Source: Scleromitrula shiraiana (Eukaryota; Ascomycota; Leotiomycetes; Helotiales; Sclerotiniaceae). From it: DNA of 64,000 bases. Positions 1-10,353 of this stretch are shown here, one piece after another. The notes beneath the pieces are model-generated. The model ran no database searches. It worked only from the letters and a program-made list of their open reading frames with translations, and was not told the origin of the DNA. The position numbers and the translations under genes were made by a program. The stretch covers positions 1,054,001 through 1,118,000 of the forward strand of contig JABELC010000013.1 of the NCBI GenBank assembly GCA_028455995.1, read 5' to 3'. Within the stretch, counting starts at the first letter, position 1; the number at the start of each line of letters is the position of its first letter.

Positions 1-2164
1 TAGAACGATTCCGCAGACAGCAGCCATTGCAGCCACCAGATAAAAAACACGATCAACACTATTGGCATATGCCACCAAAACTCCGGAAAGATCTTCAGGC
101 TGTATAACCTTGCGAAATCCTGTGGCTCCTGCCCGGATGACTGCTATAGCATCAACATTAGGTGCTTCCTTGGAGAGTTGCAATTTCAGGCTCTGGTCAA
201 AAATAAGGTTACATAGAACCAGAACAATAGCAGGCCCCAAAGATTGTGTGAAAACTATGAAAGCCATGGCAGATGATAATTCCTCTCCCGTAACTGCTGC
301 TTGTATAGCAATGATAGCCTAAAAATGAAGCGTCAGTATATTTTAGAATTTCCAATGACACAGAGTGACGATACCACTTGCAAACCGGCACCAGAACCAA
401 TGCCGGCTAGAATCTGGAATCCAACCCACCACCCAGTTGGGCTATTGGGTTGTAACAGCGAGTATAAACCGCTAGCTGTCGATAGGAGAATGGTGGAGAA
501 TATAGCTAAAGGAATGACGTATCCAATTTTCATTACTTATTGGATGGTAAGCCAAGGAGGACAGAACACGGGCACTTCCAGGAATGTGGAAGTAGGGATG
601 TAATTCACTTACAGAAGACTCCTGAAGAACCGGCCATAAGAAGCTGAGGTAAAATTGTTGGTAGAAGATATACACCGCTCAACATTGCACTTGCGTTATT
701 TATAGCCTGAAAATATATAGGGAGAAAGAATGTTGCACCATATACGGCAGCCATAAGAAAGGCTTGATAGAGACCGGCAGACCATACTGTTCTTCGACTA
801 ATCATGGAATGAGGAAGTAGAGCATCATCTTCTTTATGGCGATTCCAAAGTAACTATATAGTAAAGGTGGCGGCCGCACCACAGAAAAGGCCAATGACCT
901 GAGAGGAATTCCACGAATATTTGTTTCCACCATATTGCAATGCAAGAAGTAATTGCAAGACGGCAGGTGCAAAGAGAGTAAATCCCACTAGGTCTAGATA
1001 GTGATGTATCTTTGGGAGAATAGATATCGCTCTCGCCTTTGTCGTTTGTTCAGGTATGCGAAGAAGAGTAATCGCAATGGCTGTAAATGCTCCAAGCGGT
1101 AAATTAATATAAAAGCCTAGCCTATATTAGTATTCGCTTGGCTCAAGAATTGAATAAAGCACTTACACCATCTCCATGTGCTGTAAGAAGTGAATGCTCC
1201 CCCAATGAGAGGTCCGACGATAAGTCCCAGCTGGTTGACTATAGTGAAGGTGTCAAGGTTAGCGTTTGTGTTGCACCAAAATTGTGAATACCAAATGTTT
1301 ACTTACATCCAATAGTTAATCCTATCAAAGCTGTGTAATTGATCAGAAATCATCTATTCAATACATAAAGAGGGGGTGATATATTGAGTTTTCTTTTTGG
1401 TAGACGCCCTTGCTTACCAGGTCGTTTTTCCAGAGGTACACAGCTCGAGACTATTGTGATAGCGCCGTTTATTATTCCAGCGGCACCAAACCCAGCAACA
1501 GCACGACCGACTATGAGCATAGCCGACGAAACAGCAGCACCACAGAGTAAGGAGCCGAGCTCAAATATTCCAAAGAAAGTTAGGAATGACCACTACAGTT
1601 GTCTGGTCAGCACACTATCTCATAGCCAGGAAAACTAATAAACACGAACCTTTATATTGAAATGAGTGTACACCTTTCCAGTAAGAGGCTGCGGAGCGGC
1701 GCTATGATCATCTCAGCTCCTACATATCTAGACAAGAAAAATAGACTCGACTAACCTTCCGAATTGATATGCGCTAGCATACCAGCCAACATCCGCAAGA
1801 GAATTGAACTGATCTGTGATGCGAGGGATAGCCTGTCCATCGCAAATACAATGTAGCAGTCAGTAGAGTACTCCAAGGGCCCATCACAAGAACTAACCGT
1901 GCTAATCACCATAGTATCTACCAGCATAAGGAAGCAAGCCATTGCAACACTAGCGACTACTATCGCTAGTTTCAAACCAGTCACATATTCAACGGAAGGA
2001 TCTGGGTTCAATTTGACTTCTAGCTTATCTGGCTGCAAAACTTCTGAGTTGACATCTCCCGTCGGTGATTTTGTAATATTTTCTGGCAAAGATGAATATG
2101 ATTTATCAACCAGAACTTCGGTGCCAGGTATTGATGAATCATCATTGATGGTATTTTCCATCAT
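1..2164 (-). pseudogene. DHA2-type MFS multidrug transporter, 3'-truncated by the window edge, with an in-frame stop
   Basis: Nine exons can be spliced on the minus strand: 2164-1898, 1832-1756, 1701-1650, 1592-1418, 1330-1307, 1238-1167, 1116-613, 535-375 and 318-1. All junctions are GT-AG and keep phase. The product starts with a polar 60-residue tail. It then shows fungal drug:H+ antiporter (14-TM, DHA2) hallmarks: LMLVDTMVIST in TM1, AIPRITDQFNSLADVGWY, VGRAVAGFGAAG, and WRWCFYINLPLGAF. Family members export drugs or secondary metabolites at the plasma membrane. Codon 310 is TAG (positions 856-854) between AAATFTI and LLWNRHKEDD. Both flanks match the family in the same frame, so an intron does not explain it easily. 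The protein would stop about halfway. Roughly the last 50 residues lie beyond the left edge. It is divergent from the P450, suggesting a shared metabolic role. Confidence 0.82.
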
Positions 2165-2986
2165 TGTAAAGATAAAGTTCTTGAAAGGAGGTTGATAATT
2201 TTGGTCTGAACGACTAGAGAGTAGAAAAGAAGAAGAATGCTACATGCGAACAGTTCACTTTGCAAGTAAGTGACAGAAGTCTTACTATGGATGGAGCCTG
2301 TCGTTCATTGAATGGTAGAACCCCTGTATCATAACGATTAACACTTCTCGGATCATGACTTCCTGGCAAGAAGGCTCGGCATAATGGATGGGTACAACTG
2401 CCGCATAGATTGATCATAAGTACCTAGGTAGCTCGTGAAGATACTTCTCCGAATGTAGCCAACCTAGAAGATTACGGATCTGGCCCTCGTCCGGGGGTCC
2501 ACCGACCCGAATATATTGATATTAATTTGCGTGAGGGCAGTGCCGCAATACCCTGGTCAAAATCTGCAAGCCACTTGTATGCGGGGGAGGGGGGAGGGGT
2601 GGGAGTGATTACGGGGGGGCAGTCTATTGCGGCGCATTTTTCGGATGGCGCAATGATTGCGGCGTGGCTTCGTTAATCCGAATATCTCGAATTATAATCC
2701 TGCAGTATGTAAGTAGACAAAATTAACATGATTTGTTATTTTTAATTTTTTTAATTTGAACAATATTTTCTAAAATACCCAAAGGGGAATATCTCAATAT
2801 TGAATTAATTATTATTACACTTGTATTTCTTTGGGGAATATTGAATGGATTAAATGGATAGCCTCACACCAAAAAGCTTTCACTATCCATTTGTTTGCTT
2901 TCATCAAAATTCAACATTCTAGCCAGGACTTTACCATTCTTCTCAAATTTCAAAGTTGGAAAACTAGAACGATTTCAACAAGTCAA
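2165..2986. promoter_or_regulatory. Bidirectional promoter region between transporter and P450
   Basis: This 822-bp spacer separates two divergent genes. It holds three copies of the 7-mer TTGCGGC: inverted at 2542-2548 and direct at 2627-2633 and 2657-2663. It also has a G-rich run near 2582-2619 and two CCGAATAT words (about 2505 and 2689). CGG-containing words are typical targets of Zn2Cys6 regulators. The binding role is inferred only. No TATA box stands out, but the DNA from about 2700 to 2830 is strongly AT-rich. Confidence 0.4.
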
Positions 2987-4693
2987 ATGGAAGATTTGAT
3001 AAACCTACTATCGTGGCGAAATGTCGCAGCGACAATTGTCGTTTATTTCAGCAGTCTTGTTTTCTATCGCCTTCATCTCCACCCTCTTGCTCGATTTCCA
3101 GGTCCAAAGTTGGCTGCTATCACACGGTACTATGAAGCCTACTATGATGTTGTGCAGAATGGCCAATACACATTTAAAATCGTAGAAATGCATAAGCAAT
3201 ATGGTATGACTCCCTCCTCATCTTCTTTTCTTTCCTTGATACAGACTGTTGTTCTAACTTTCCATCTTGCAAAGGACCGATTGTCCGTATCAGCCCTTAT
3301 GAGCTCCACGTTATAGATCCTGATTTCTTTGAAAAGCTCTATCGCCAGGACGGACGTTGGCACAAATACGCTTGGGCCTTGGATGGATTCTCAGCAGGTG
3401 GTGCGACCATTTGCACCGCTGATCACGATATCCATAAAGCCCGTCGTCTACCTTTAAATCCTTTTTTCTCAAAAGCGCAAATCGCAAACAAGCAAAGTCT
3501 GATCCGTAAAAACGTCCAAAAGTTCTGTGATCGCATCTCGCAATATTCTGGGACAAAAAAAGTCGTCAACCTTGGTGCTGCCACGAGCGCCTTTACACGA
3601 GATGTCTCAACAGAGTTCATTCTTGGCAAAACATATAACAGTCTAGATAAAGAGGACTTCGACGTTGGAATGACGAATGTGTTTCAAGGCTCTGGTCATA
3701 TATGGCGTATAACCAAGCATGTCACTTGGTTTGGTCCTACTATGAAATCAATACCCGTCGACTGGGTTATGAAAGTTGCGGACGATGGCACAAAGGCTTT
3801 TTTCCGATATCTTAAGGTAAGTCGTGATACACCAAAGCAGCACCTGAATTTAATTCTTATCTAATTCTTTCCAGGAAACCACACAAGACACGAAAGAACT
3901 CTTGACCAAGGCAACCTCATCTACCTCAGATGATAAGTCCTCTCGCACAATAGTTCATGAGATCCTAGATTCCAATCTTCCACCCAAAGATAAGGCTTTT
4001 GAGCGTGTGTTTGACGACGTAGCTACAGTAACTGGAGCTGGTTTTGAGACGACTGCCAGTGTCTTACGCCTCATTATCTTCCACGTCTTCAGCAATGCCC
4101 TGATTCTTCAAGAATTACGAAACGAGCTCTCATCGGCCTCCATTAGTTCTTTAGATGTTGAAGTAAAGGTGCTTGAGCAGCTCCCTTATTTGACATCGAT
4201 ATTGATGGAAGGTATGCGTTTGAGTCCTGCTATTGCCTCACGATCAGCCAGAATCTCTCCTGACAAAGATCTTGCATACGGAGATTGGCGTATTCCAGCT
4301 GGTACACCTATTGGGATGACTACATTGCTCATGCACACGAACGAGAAGTTGTACCCAGATCCGATGCAATTTAATCCTGATCGTTGGATGGACCTCGATG
4401 CACGCAAAAAGGCCGATAAAACTTACGCCCCTTTCTCTAGAGGAACAAGAATTTGTCTTGGCATGAAGTATGTTTTCTAGTAATTCTCGATAATAGTATA
4501 TAATTGCTGACATGACTTTTTTAGCCTTGCGTGGGCCGAAATGTATATGCTACTTGCCGCTCTTGCTCAGCGTTTTGACTTCCAGTTTGAGGGGATAACC
4601 GCAAAGGATTTTGAATGCGAGAGTGATCAATTCATTATTGGAACCAGGGGACAAGGTTTTTTGAATACTTTTGTCACTCCCTATAAATTCTGA
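2987..4693 (+). CDS. Cytochrome P450 monooxygenase
   Basis: Four exons (2987-3203, 3275-3816, 3875-4467, 4525-4693) give 506 residues, normal for a fungal microsomal P450. I chose the ATG at 2987 because a hydrophobic anchor (residues about 8-25) and the proline hinge HPLARFPGPKLAA follow directly. An upstream in-frame ATG at 2831 would add an unlikely 52-residue extension. Visible motifs are the I-helix AGFETT (308-313), ExxR as EGMR (E365, R368), and the heme loop FSRGTRICLGM with ligand Cys447. The style resembles the fungal CYP58/trichodiene-oxygenase-like group. That points to oxidation of a lipophilic metabolite at the ER, but the substrate is unknown. It is flanked by an exporter and a reductase-like gene, an arrangement common in small metabolic clusters. 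No breaks are seen. Confidence 0.93.
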
Positions 4694-5117
4694 ATTTAAT
4701 ATGTAGAGCCACAATCTAATAGTTCCGGGATACATGTTAAAGATTATTTCGTTTTGATTGTGTATTATTCAAGGAATCATGTTTGTGTTTTAGACCGTTG
4801 CTCATCGGTTTCAACGTCTAGATTGATTGGCATCCTTACTCTCATTCCCGTGATTTAAATCTTTCGTAGTATCTACCCTTCCCCCAGAAATAATTCAAGG
4901 GGTACAAATTTTCAAGCCCTTGTCCACTACGAGGCTTTTATCTTGTTAATTCTCCCAATCAAATCAATATGAGTTCGGATCAACTCGGTCAACTGGGGCA
5001 AGAACTTGCCCGCATGACTAGGGTAACTCTACAATATATAAGTCGTATAATCCCTAAAGAAGTGATAAATCCATCCTTTGACTTACAAACACCTAAAAAC
5101 TCCAAACTCCCGATAAA
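4694..5117. other. Intergenic, P450 to NmrA-like gene
   Basis: No gene is seen here. It should contain the P450 3' end and the promoter and 5' leader of the next gene. One short open stretch from 4969 overlaps the start of the NmrA-like frame and looks like leader sequence. Confidence 0.5.
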
Positions 5118-6047
5118 ATGTCTCCTGTACCTCAAACTGCTTTCATTTTCAGTGCCACTGGTAGCGAGGGAGGCGCCTTAGCTCAACAGCTCCGCAATCT
5201 AAACTGGAACGTTCACGCAACGTCGCGCAATATCAATTCTCCTGAAGCACGCAAGCTGAAAGAGAATGGTGTACAGCTCACACAAAGTGAATGGGATGAT
5301 AGTGAGCGACTTCGTGCTGCTATCACCGGCTGCAGCAAACTCTTCTTGTGTCTCCATCCGAAACTCAATGATCTAAACCATGAGAGTCGGCAAGCAGAGA
5401 ATATTGTCAAGATCGCGAAAGAGGCAGGCGTGAAACAAGTCGTAGCATCCACAAGTCTAGGAGTGGCGATGCTTGGCACTGGAGTCCACATCACCCCAAA
5501 CTCTTTCATGGCAAAGCATCTAGTGGGAAAGAAGGCTGTAGAGCAAGCTGTTCTCGATGGTGGATTTGACTACTGGACGTTCCTCCGTCCATCTTTTTTC
5601 ATGGCCAATTTCTTGGAGCCAAAGATTCACAGATACTCTGAGGTGCGGGATAAAGGTACATGGACAACGTCGATGACTGCTGAGGGAAAATTTGCATTAA
5701 TTGATCACATCGATATTGCTAAAATTGCCGTCGCAGCATTTCAGAATCCAGAGAAGTTTCATGGCCGCGCAATCGGCTTAGCAAGTGAGATGTTGACCAT
5801 TCAACAAACACTTGATCAGCTTGCGATGGTTATTGATCGGCCCCTCAAAGCAATTTTCATGACTGATGAGGAGATCGCAAACCAGAAAGACTCAAACGTA
5901 TTTGTGAATTCACAAATCGCCATGAGGTACATGTCGGACTTTGTCGATATTAGGGAGCTTGCTACCATGATTCAATTGACGACATTCAAGCAGTTTTTGA
6001 AGAGGGAGAATGATCGTGTCAAGGAAACATACAGCTCAATGATGTAA
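5118..6047 (+). CDS. NmrA-like family NAD(P)-binding protein
   Basis: An intronless 309-residue reading frame. The N-terminus has a beta strand and a glycine-rich dinucleotide loop (ATGSEGGALA, residues 13-22) in the form usual for NmrA/HSCARG and isoflavone-reductase-like atypical short-chain dehydrogenases. Further family features are DDSERLRAAITGCSKLFL, a VASTSLG strand, and FLRPSFFMANFLEP near the middle. Such proteins either reduce small molecules or act as NAD(P)-sensing regulators, and the sequence alone does not decide. A catalytic Tyr-Lys pair is not evident, which leans towards a sensor or an atypical reductase. It sits about 420 bp downstream of the P450 on the same strand. Co-regulation with the P450 and transporter is plausible. 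The length is standard and no damage is seen. Confidence 0.88.
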   Translation: MSPVPQTAFIFSATGSEGGALAQQLRNLNWNVHATSRNINSPEARKLKENGVQLTQSEWDDSERLRAAITGCSKLFLCLHPKLNDLNHESRQAENIVKIAKEAGVKQVVASTSLGVAMLGTGVHITPNSFMAKHLVGKKAVEQAVLDGGFDYWTFLRPSFFMANFLEPKIHRYSEVRDKGTWTTSMTAEGKFALIDHIDIAKIAVAAFQNPEKFHGRAIGLASEMLTIQQTLDQLAMVIDRPLKAIFMTDEEIANQKDSNVFVNSQIAMRYMSDFVDIRELATMIQLTTFKQFLKRENDRVKETYSSMM

Positions 6048-6412
6048 ATAATTTTAAATTATAGCTAGTTTAGGCTAACGCAAATCTATTCATTGGGTAA
6101 ATTGGCTAGGTAGTGCCAGAAGGAGAGGCTGGAGAGAGGCTCGGAGAGGACAACAGACACCGTCAGCGATCAGGGTTTATGGACTCACACCGGGAGCGCG
6201 GGCATATTCGTAGCTTTTAATTTGTGAGATATATTATCAAATGAAGTTATTGAACTGCATCCAGAATCCAGCTCACTTATAATTTCGAGGCTGTAAACTT
6301 TATGGAGATCAGTAAGCTATTCAATAGTAATGATAAAATTGCTGAGGGAAGTTGAAAATTATGCAGTGACCTATAAGCTAACACGAATAAAGAACTTTCT
6401 ATGCGGGGAGAA
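6048..6412. other. Intergenic, no gene seen
   Basis: No coding signal is seen. It precedes the short repeat element and includes its left 5-bp flank GAGAA at 6408-6412. Confidence 0.5.
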
Positions 6413-6596
6413 TATCACACAAAAAGAAGCATAGTCAAGAACTTGTTGATTAATCTATCTAGAGGAGGAGTGAAGCTCTCTCTATATATACTACGATATG
6501 ACACTAAGAGTGCGGAGCATCCTTAGCCATATCCAGTTGATCACCTGAAGATGATCATGTGATCATGTGATCACCCGATCTCATTCTTTTGTGACA
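6413..6596 (-). mobile_element. Solo-LTR-like short element, copy 1
   Basis: Read on the minus strand, this 184-bp element begins TGTCACAAAAG and ends TGTGTGATA. It is flanked on the plus strand by identical 5-bp repeats GAGAA at 6408-6412 and 6597-6601. It aligns with a second copy at 60716-60848 in the opposite orientation. Shared parts are the TGTCACAAAAG start, GTGATCA palindromes, TAGTATATATAGAG, and CTATGCT-CTTT-TGTGTG near the end. Copy 1 is longer because of extra GATCA units and an insert before the TATA-like stretch. The TG start, 5-bp target duplication and internal TATA-like box fit an LTR left after recombination. No internal retroelement coding is present. A short non-autonomous element is an alternative. 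Confidence 0.72.
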
Positions 6597-8142
6597 GAGA
6601 AACAATAGATGGAATCTTTACATCAGAATCAGATAGGCCCAAGTGAATAAGAGTAAAAATGGAAGCTTCGCATTGAAGCGGACAACAAGCGGGAAATGAG
6701 CCATTACAGACGAATGAAGGCAACGACAAGGAGATTCTCAGAGCGAAACCTCTTTCAGAAAACAAGAAATATAAAATTCATCTGCAAACAACCGAGGCCT
6801 AGAAAGGCATAGAACATACCAAAAGCCTTTGCGCGAACAGACAAGTACGCAAGTGATGACCAGGTCGTCTATTGTAGACAACGGCACGTCCACATATTCT
6901 TTGGTTGACATACAAACATGCCCGCCTTAGCTGGATAAGTTTAAGGTACTATGTGCCGAAACCTTCGTTTAAGATGGTAGTATGATGGTGCGTGAGATGG
7001 AAAATAAGGTATTTTGAGCAATAGGGAAGCCTCAACCAATCTAGGAAAAATTCTATGTTTCCTCGATGCCCTGCAGGGCGACACTCGCACTCATGAATGA
7101 GAACATACCAATGAACGGAATGTCTATCATCAATTCGTAGGACAGTTTGATATACTGAAGAGAAGAGAGAAAGAAGGAAGCTTGTGAAGAAGTGGCTTAC
7201 TGCTTCTTCGGTCACTCATAGGTCATGGTGCTTGTGATTCCCAACGAGGGCAACGAAGCATGCAGTTTCCAAATGATGACCTTAATCTAGACCATACAAA
7301 GTGACAATGGTTAGTTAGTTTAGAGTCTATGTTCGAGCTTCAAGCGCAAAATGGCCCAGTTTATGTGCTTAGATGTTACAATTGGAGATTTAGGGCAATA
7401 TATAACGATGAGCAGAGCCGGAGCTTGATTCACTAACATCTAGACTGCTTCTTGCATTCCTTTATTCTTGGCACTACTCGTCTGTGTTCTTTATTTTCGA
7501 TTTTTAGATAGTAAAAATGGGGATGGACTAATTCGATTAAACGAAAGCTTGAATCATTGCAAAGCCTCTTGGCGACGACCCGCCGATTATATTCATGGTT
7601 TGTTATTATTCTAGGAATAATATCAATTGAAATAAGAGGAAATTCCCTACGAATCAAGAAACCATCGTTCTCGTATCTTCTGGGTGGTCTTTCTACAGAT
7701 GCTGAAATTTAGATTGTATTTGTACTGTACCAGAAAGAGACAACTTTGAAATTGGGATTGTATATGAGAAATGCACATGTACAATGCATGATAGTGTATA
7801 TTTTTTGGCAGCTGTCTCACTATACTCACAACACCGAGACACTTGCTACATCCTCGAGCTATTCTCTAGAGCCACGCTTGAAGCTCATGGTGAAGCGCAA
7901 AATACAGCCTTCTCCTACTATATGATATATATTTCAGGCTGAAAACGATCACAATTTCAATCTTGGTAAACCATGCCCGATAATATGCCACTATTCCGTT
8001 TAAATACGGCCTAAAATGCAGGAAAGCCTGGAAAGGTCAATAGGTATCAAGATTCTCCAGTGATTCAACAATTAAACTTATTATGTAGAATGACTTAACC
8101 CATGGAATCTCACGGTATAAGTAAGATCTATGCACATAGAAA
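6597..8142. other. Gene-poor intergenic region
   Basis: About 1.5 kb of AT-rich sequence without a convincing reading frame on either strand. No tRNA-like or protein-like segment was recognised. Confidence 0.5.
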
Positions 8143-8313
8143 ATGGCGGCCCTATCAATCCCTCAAAAAGTAGAATCGGCGAATAAACAGTTCACCAACG
8201 GTGTTTGTAGTGATATTGTAGTTCGAGATAGAATTCCGGGATTTCGCATGTTTGAAGATGGTCAAGTTAGTGGAAGGTTAACAAGTGTATTGATTCCCTA
8301 CTTCAAACGCTAA
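8143..8313 (+). CDS. Possible 56-residue small ORF
   Basis: A short frame opening MAALSIPQKV and ending IPYFKR. The start context is favourable (A at -3, G at +4), and codon use looks more gene-like than the surrounding AT-rich DNA. The segment SDIVVRDRIPGF is protein-like, but I recognise no family. It lies about 400 bp upstream of SAR1 on the same strand. It could be a small gene, an upstream exon, or chance. No signal peptide or membrane segment is visible. Confidence 0.25.
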   Translation: MAALSIPQKVESANKQFTNGVCSDIVVRDRIPGFRMFEDGQVSGRLTSVLIPYFKR

Positions 8314-8711
8314 ATAAACAATTGAGATTATATGTAGTATGGTACATAATGAGTGGGTAAATCAGTTGCAGTCGTTTGAAATATGTTTAGTGTTCTTCTA
8401 TGATGGATGATGGATGATGGATGATGGATGATGGATGATGGATTTGCATAGTTGTTGAATGAATGTGGCACAAACCGTAATTCACCCAATCCATGCATCC
8501 ACGGAACTATTGCTTGGATGCCTCATGGAGGATAACTTTTAAGGCCACAATTAATCTCACTAGCGTTAACCAGGTTTATGAAGGTCGAATCCATCCACGT
8601 ATCTAGGAACTTTCTATATTCAAGTTCAACGATTGATTCTTTTTATCATCCTCCCTCTGCGAGAACATCTTTGATACCGACTACCGACAATATAAAAATT
8701 TATAATACATA
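8314..8711. other. SAR1 upstream region with heptamer repeat
   Basis: Contains six perfect copies of the 7-mer TGATGGA at 8401-8442. The rest is the presumed promoter and leader of SAR1, with pyrimidine-rich patches around 8640-8660. Confidence 0.6.
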
Positions 8712-9637
8712 ATGTGGCTTCTTGATTGGTGTAAGTTACTCCACTGCAGGATAGGAATTAAGGGAGAAAGCCATTATCTACATGACAGCTTGCTGATATT
8801 TTGTTTTTTTCGAATAACAGTTTGGGATACTCTTGCGTCCTTGGGACTTCTAAACAAGCACGCGAAACTTCTATTTCTCGGTCTGGATAATGCTGGAAAG
8901 ACGACGCTGTTACATATGTTAAAGGTGTGTAAAAGGACACTCATTCAATAACGACATCCTATGGATGTGGCATTACCTACTTCTCATCTACTCCGGCTTA
9001 CGGCAATTTGCTAATAACTATGTATCTAGAATGATCGAGTCGCTATCCTTCAACCTACTCTTCATCCAAGTATGCTACTCGATGGATCGCATTCTGGTAT
9101 GTAGACATCTGCTAACTCTGAAATAGCATCGGAAGAACTTGCTATTGGAAATGTCAAATTCACAACCTTCGATCTTGGTGGACATCAACAGGGTATATAT
9201 ATCTGAAATATTACAATGGAGAAACTTTACTAAATTTCTTTGTAGCTCGTCGTCTTTGGAAGGATTACTTCCCAGAAGTCTCCGGTATCGTATTCTTAGT
9301 CGACTCGAAAGATCACGAACGTTTTGTTGAATCAAAGGCCGAACTCGATGCACTTCTATCAATGGAGGATCTCTCCAAGGTTCCCTTCCTTGTTTTGGGT
9401 AACAAGATCGATCACCCAGACGCTATCAGCGAGGATCAATTAAGACACGAATTGGGATTATATCAAACAACTGGAAAGGGCAAAGTTCCTCTTGAGGGTA
9501 TTAGACCTATCGAGGTGTTTATGTGCTCTGTTGTTATGAGACAAGGTGAGTTACCATGGTCTTCTGTTGACAGTACAAATCTAACGTTATATACAGGTTA
9601 CGGTGAAGGTATCAGATGGTTGTCACAATATGTTTAG
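8712..9637 (+). CDS. SAR1: Sar1 small GTPase of COPII vesicle coats
   Basis: Six exons (8712-8730, 8821-8924, 9030-9069, 9127-9192, 9246-9545, 9597-9637) give 189 residues, the usual Sar1 length. The N-terminal amphipathic helix MWLLDWFWDTLASLG is diagnostic: it inserts into ER membrane in the GTP form. G motifs are GLDNAGKT (27-34), DLGGH (70-74, with the Sar1-type His in place of the usual Gln) and NKID (129-132). The C-terminus YGEGIRWLSQYV is also typical. When exchanged by Sec12, Sar1 recruits Sec23/24 and then Sec13/31 to bud vesicles from the ER. It is an essential housekeeping gene with no defects seen. The many short introns, including a 19-nt first exon, are usual for fungal SAR1. 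Confidence 0.97.
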
Positions 9638-10353
9638 AGATTGAAGGGGAAATTGAGGAATAGGAGACGTATGGGGCTGAAGGGGGTTCATTATCTGAGA
9701 TCTGTTATGATGGACGGAGTTTTACAATGGTCATTTTTTCAATGCTCTTTGGCAGGTTCTTGAGAGCCCATAGGAGTTTCACTTAAGGATCTGACCCAGC
9801 CAACTTGTTTGTATCAGCATAGTATCGCGATCAAGACTTTTCACTTTTTTAAAAAAGATAGCAGATCAACTATACTTTTGAATACTGGATTTATGACTTT
9901 GTGGAACCGAGGCATAAGACACCCACAATCCCTATCAGCTGGTGGGACTTTCTAACACAATGCCGGGAGTTCTTTGTGCTTGAACACAACTTAGTATACC
10001 ATAATTGCATACCATACAAATCCAAATACAATCTTAAGCACCTATATAGGTAAGTATCATATATAATCTATTGCAATCACCCTTCTAAGTTTTGTGGCAT
10101 TAAAATCATAGCACAATATTCGTGTCAGAAAAATGTTCACAGGACTAAATCTTGCATCTACGTCATAATCCCATGCGACGCACCAAGCGCGATCTCCCAT
10201 GTGCCCCAACATAATTCACATTTCTCCATCAAACCACACCAATGTTTTATTTATCTATACTAACACCACATGTACACCTTTACTGTACATAATGCCTATA
10301 TGTCGTGAATACTCGCACTATCTTCCAGACCCCTAATCAACAAGCCAACCAAT
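9638..10353. other. Intergenic, SAR1 3' region and lipase promoter
   Basis: No gene is seen. It is AT-rich, with short open stretches only. The last 150 bp are pyrimidine-rich and probably include the leader of the next gene. Confidence 0.5.
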
